Below, in pieces: positions 60,825-64,000 of a stretch of DNA of 64,000 bases. Under the pieces are notes generated by a model, which saw only the letters and a program-made list of their open reading frames with translations, searched no databases and had not been told where the DNA came from. Location of the stretch: positions 248,001 to 312,000 of the forward strand of contig CAWIGP010000007.1 in NCBI GenBank assembly GCA_963835735.1, in the 5' to 3' direction. Position 1 is the stretch's first letter. Each line of letters begins with the position of its first letter. The position numbers and the translations under genes are program-made. The stretch is from DASQMT01 sp963835735 (GTDB lineage: Bacteria > Actinomycetota > Thermoleophilia > Solirubrobacterales > Solirubrobacteraceae).

Positions 60825-63236
60825 CTAACAGCCGCGGACCGGGCCGAGCGAGCCTCGCCTGGCGAACTTCCCGCCCTGCTTGCGCACGACCACGCGCCGC
60901 GTGTCGGTACGTCCGGCCGCGTCCTTCGCCGTGAAGCGGACGACGTAGACGCCGTTGGCGACCTTGCGGCCGCGCCGCCGCCCGCTCCAGGTGAACGACC
61001 GCGACCGGTCGCCGAAGCGCACGACCCGCCGGCTGTTGCGCCGGACCTCGACGGTCACCCTCGCGGCACCCGGGTTGCGCGCGAACGCGATCCGCAGCCG
61101 GCCGCGCGGGCGGCGCTCGACGCCCACCCGCGCGAACGCGGCGGGGCGCGCGCAGGAGGCGAGCCGCGGCGGCGCGGCCGGCACGCCGGCGGCGCCGCAC
61201 GCGAGCGCAAGCTGGACGGTCTCGCCGCGGGCGACGAACACCTGCCGGGACTCGAGCACGGTGCCCGCGCCGTCCTCGCACGTGAGCGTCCACGCGGATG
61301 TCGCCGCGTTCGGCTGAGTCGAGGGATTGACCGCCCACGAGAACCGCCCGTCCGCCCCGACGACGAGCGTCGTGTTGCGCGGCTCGGCGATCGTCTGCTG
61401 CGGGTACAGCAGGTCGTCGTCGTCCGGCTTCGCGCTCGTCCGATAGCTCAGCGTCCGCGTGATCCGCAGCGTCCGGCCGGCCGGCGCCGTGCCCTGCAAC
61501 GTGCCGCGGATGTCCGGGCCGAGCGCCGCGAGGCCGGCGAGCGTGAACGCGCGCCGCAGCCCGCCGAGCCCGGGCCGTCCGTCGTATTCGGGGACGAAGC
61601 CCGTCAGGTAGGGCGGATGGAACTCGGTCTTGCCGATCTCCGGCGTGTAGCTGAACCCGCCGAGCGCTCCGTAGACGTAGTCGTCGGTCGTCCCGCTCGT
61701 GTCGTACAGCTGGTACGCGTACTGCGAGAGGTAGCCGGTCTCCGCCGCCATCGCGTCGCCGAGCGCGCGTAGCCGCAGCTCGTCGGGCACCGGCGCCTGG
61801 TCGAGCGTCCCGGGCGGCCGCAGGATCAGGCCGCTGTACGTGTGGTTGGTGATCAGCATCGCGGGCTGGTGGTCGCGCAGCCAGCGGCGGAAGCTCTCGG
61901 TCTCGACCTCCGAGAACGGGTGCGGGCCGTGGTAGGTCAGGTCGAACAGACGGCTGTGCGAACCCGGCCCGCCCCACTGGACGCCGTAGTTGCGGTTGGG
62001 GTCGACGCCGCGGTCGGCGAACGCGCTGCCGCCCGCATAGGTCCGCGCGATGCACGGGGTCGCCTCGGCGGCCTTGTTGCCCCAGTCGCTGCAGGTCTTG
62101 CGCTTGTACGCGCCACTGCCCAGCACGTGGTTGCCCGACGCGCCGCCGGAGTTGACCGGATCCTCGAACGAGCCGCCCGGGTTGAGCCCCTCGGCTTCGA
62201 TCGTGGCGTTGAAACCGTCGACGTTGAGCACCGGGATGAGGTAGGTCCGGGCGCCTTGCACGATCGCGCGCAGCTCGGGATGACCGGCCTTGTAACCGTT
62301 GACGAGCTCGAGCGCGAACTCGATCGTCGCCTCGTTCGCCGGCCACTCGCGCGCGTGGTGGGTCCCGACCATGACGTACTCCGGCCGCCCGTCGGCCGGC
62401 GCGCGGACGTTCTCGGCGATCTCCACGCCCATGATCTGGCGCCCCTCGAGCGAGCGGAGCGGGAGCGTGAACGTACGCACCAGGCCCGGGTTGGCGTCGG
62501 CGAGCGCCTTCATCTCGAGCTCGTGCTCGGGCAGCGTCCGGTAGCTGGTGCGGCCGCTGGGGATGGCCGTCGCCTTCAGCCTGCGTGCCGCGTCTGCGCG
62601 GCGGTTCGCGCGGTCCCGGCGGAGCACGTCGCCGATCCGGACCTCGAACGAGAAGCCCGCTTCGCGCAGCCTGCGCTCGTCGGCCGCCGAGTGCAGGAGC
62701 ACGTCTTGATACGACGGCGTCGGGTGGTCGGTCGTGTCGAGCCCGAGCGCCGCGAGCCGCAGCCGATCGTCCGCGCCACCGAACCGCACGCGCACGAGCC
62801 GCAGCGCGTAGCCGTCGTCCGGCGTGAGGTCGGCCTCGACCCAGCGCACGCGGATCGTGCCCGTCCTCCCGTCGCCCGAGCGGCGGCAGACCTGCAGCGT
62901 CACGCGCTGCCCGCGGCCGATGCGGGAGTCGGCGAGCTCGTCGGCGCCCGGTCCCGCGCCGGCGTTGAGCACGCGCCCGCCGGCGACCAGCGCGAGATCC
63001 CAGTCGGAGCGGCCCGGGCCGTCGAGCCGGGCGCTCACGAACCCGTCCGCCGGAGCGGTCACGGACGTGCGTGCCACGCCCGTCCCGCGGACCGGCCGCG
63101 TGACGCACTGCTGCCGCTCGGCGGCGGGGATCGTGACCCGGAGCGTCTGCGCTCCGGCCGGCTTCGGCGGCGCGGCGACGGCCGGGCCGGCGCTGAGCGC
63201 CAGCGCAGCCGTCGCGAAAGCCAGTCGCGCCCTCAA
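60825..63236 (-). CDS. Secreted zinc carboxypeptidase (M14) with accessory domains
   Basis: 803 residues, signal peptide LAFATAALALSAGPAVAA. An N-terminal ~200-residue beta-rich pre-domain, then the M14 domain: zinc ligands H294, E297 (GTHHAREW) and H465 (TNHTYSG), GVDPNRNYG, and catalytic Glu near E533 (SYTPEIG). The C-terminal ~250 residues are Ig/Big-like (beta-rich, TRRVVVRK end). It releases C-terminal residues from outside proteins. The start is TTG 63236, supported by TATGCT 6 bases upstream; no other start keeps the signal peptide. Confidence 0.88.
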   Translation of the reverse strand: MRARLAFATAALALSAGPAVAAPPKPAGAQTLRVTIPAAERQQCVTRPVRGTGVARTSVTAPADGFVSARLDGPGRSDWDLALVAGGRVLNAGAGPGADELADSRIGRGQRVTLQVCRRSGDGRTGTIRVRWVEADLTPDDGYALRLVRVRFGGADDRLRLAALGLDTTDHPTPSYQDVLLHSAADERRLREAGFSFEVRIGDVLRRDRANRRADAARRLKATAIPSGRTSYRTLPEHELEMKALADANPGLVRTFTLPLRSLEGRQIMGVEIAENVRAPADGRPEYVMVGTHHAREWPANEATIEFALELVNGYKAGHPELRAIVQGARTYLIPVLNVDGFNATIEAEGLNPGGSFEDPVNSGGASGNHVLGSGAYKRKTCSDWGNKAAEATPCIARTYAGGSAFADRGVDPNRNYGVQWGGPGSHSRLFDLTYHGPHPFSEVETESFRRWLRDHQPAMLITNHTYSGLILRPPGTLDQAPVPDELRLRALGDAMAAETGYLSQYAYQLYDTSGTTDDYVYGALGGFSYTPEIGKTEFHPPYLTGFVPEYDGRPGLGGLRRAFTLAGLAALGPDIRGTLQGTAPAGRTLRITRTLSYRTSAKPDDDDLLYPQQTIAEPRNTTLVVGADGRFSWAVNPSTQPNAATSAWTLTCEDGAGTVLESRQVFVARGETVQLALACGAAGVPAAPPRLASCARPAAFARVGVERRPRGRLRIAFARNPGAARVTVEVRRNSRRVVRFGDRSRSFTWSGRRRGRKVANGVYVVRFTAKDAAGRTDTRRVVVRKQGGKFARRGSLGPVRGC

Positions 63237-63242
63237 GGGCCG

Positions 63243-63248
63243 AGCATA
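63243..63248 (-). promoter_or_regulatory. -10 box TATGCT before a TTG start
   Basis: Minus strand, 6 bases upstream of the TTG at 63236. Confidence 0.4.
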
Positions 63249-63255
63249 ACCGCGC

Positions 63256-63277
63256 CGGGCCGCCCGCAGGCGGCCCG
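63256..63277 (-). terminator. Hairpin terminator behind the secreted peptidase gene
   Basis: 9-base stem CGGGCCGCC/GGCGGCCCG with a CGCA loop, 12 bases behind the stop at 63290. Confidence 0.55.
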
Positions 63278-63289
63278 ACGCGCTGATGC

Positions 63290-64000
63290 CTACCTGCCGC
63301 GCCCGGACAGGTGCTGGAGGACCTTCTCCATGAACACCTTCCGGTTCTCGGCGCCGTCGATCGCCTCGAACCCGAACGCGGCGTACACGCTGTCGCGTGT
63401 GCCGACCAGCGGGGCCTCCTCGAACAGCTCGTTGGAGATCACCCAGCCGTCGATCGGGTTCGGCGTCGCCTCCGGCGGCGGACCCACGGTCCAGGCGCCG
63501 AAGTCGCCCTCGAGCTGCGTCTCGTTCACGGTCGCGCCGTCGGCGCTCACCGTGATGTCGTCGACGAACACGCCGAGGTCGAGCGTCCCCCAGTCCGTGA
63601 TGACGCTGATCGCGACCTCGATCTGCTTGCCGGCGTAGGCGGAGAGGTCGATCTTCCAGTCCTCCCAGCCTTCGGACTGACCGGTCGCTCCCCACCACTG
63701 ACCGGTGGTGCCGGTCGGGTCGCAGCCGTCCGGATCCGCCGCGTTGAGCCGCTGGTAGTGGCCCAGGAACGGATGCAGCGGGTTCTCGCCGGCGCTCCAG
63801 CCGTTTCCGCACGACGAGTTCGCGGCCGACGCGCCGGTGCTCTGACTGTTATGGCCGTTGGCGTCCGGCAGCGTCGTCCAGTTGTCGGTCCCGACCTCGT
63901 GCACCTCGACCGCCAGGAAGTCCCAGTCCGCCTCCAGCAGGTAGCTGGTCTTGAACTGGAGCTCAGCGCTGGTCTTGCCGGTCAGGTCGATCTCCTGGCG
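63290..64000 (-). CDS. C-terminal part of a secreted metallopeptidase (immune inhibitor A-like)
   Basis: The frame is open to the window end, so the N-terminal part is missing. The 236 residues present are beta-rich and Trp/Asp/Gly-rich (DWKIDLSAYAGKQIEVAISV, DDITVSADG, LGVFVDDI). They resemble the MAM/beta-sandwich end region of M6 or M14 secreted peptidases. A peptidase class cannot be fixed from this part alone. Confidence 0.6.
   Translation of the reverse strand, partial: RQEIDLTGKTSAELQFKTSYLLEADWDFLAVEVHEVGTDNWTTLPDANGHNSQSTGASAANSSCGNGWSAGENPLHPFLGHYQRLNAADPDGCDPTGTTGQWWGATGQSEGWEDWKIDLSAYAGKQIEVAISVITDWGTLDLGVFVDDITVSADGATVNETQLEGDFGAWTVGPPPEATPNPIDGWVISNELFEEAPLVGTRDSVYAAFGFEAIDGAENRKVFMEKVLQHLSGRGR

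Overview
This 64 kb window is very GC-rich bacterial chromosome. Genes are tightly packed, GTG starts are frequent, 4-base ATGA/GTGA gene overlaps are common, and many start codons sit 6-8 bases downstream of a TANNNT hexamer (leaderless mRNAs). Together with NDH-2, ECF sigma/zinc-finger fusions, a fused holin-phosphodiesterase, FadD15-like and acyl-CoA dehydrogenase genes and a BioB with a long tail, this points to a free-living actinobacterium, most likely of the Thermoleophilia/Solirubrobacterales type. The lineage is inferred from gene style, not from a marker gene. No prophage, insertion sequence or CRISPR array was seen.

Layout. 1-9.2 kb: housekeeping genes (surE end, ligA, D-Ala-D-Ala carboxypeptidase, NAT, patatin, a long-chain acyl-CoA ligase coupled to an SRPBCC gene, NIF3). 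9.3-19.6 kb: an ECF sigma fused to its own zinc-finger domain, tRNA-Pro(CGG), an HD/LuxR regulator (frameshifted), a methyltransferase, NDH-2, a lipase, a PhyH dioxygenase, a holin-phosphodiesterase fusion and a CoA-binding protein. 19.6-24 kb: a polar amino-acid ABC transporter and a HipA-like/DUF3037/MBL operon. 24-31.9 kb: secreted beta-propellers, MBL hydrolases, an amino-acid dehydrogenase (frameshifted), and a second sigma/zinc-finger fusion followed by a long RNA-like hairpin, then arfB.

32-41.4 kb is the most coherent system: a sugar catabolic regulon. A LacI repressor, an isomerase, a CUT2-type ABC transporter (single-domain ATPase, permease, lipoprotein) and an FGGY kinase form one operon. 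A PfkB kinase lies in a second unit, and a class I aldolase plus a Gfo/Idh dehydrogenase in a third. All three promoters carry the same operator, TGACAACGNTGTCA, so the regulon can be read directly from the sequence; the substrate is unknown.

41.4-57 kb: aldehyde dehydrogenase, Nudix, rubredoxin, biotin genes (bioA alone; bioB-bioF-bioD as an operon, bioF frameshifted), a spermidine-synthase-like protein, GNAT, a potassium channel, a murein endopeptidase, an enoyl-CoA hydratase (two frameshifts), a biotinyl carrier and an acyltransferase. 57-64 kb: a small isomerase-like protein, a decayed histidine-kinase fragment, a cupin-SDR-acyl-CoA dehydrogenase operon behind a palindromic operator, and secreted peptidases running off the end. 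A notable technical feature is a series of single-base excesses that break otherwise intact genes. They always have the same sign, so sequencing error must be considered before calling them pseudogenes.
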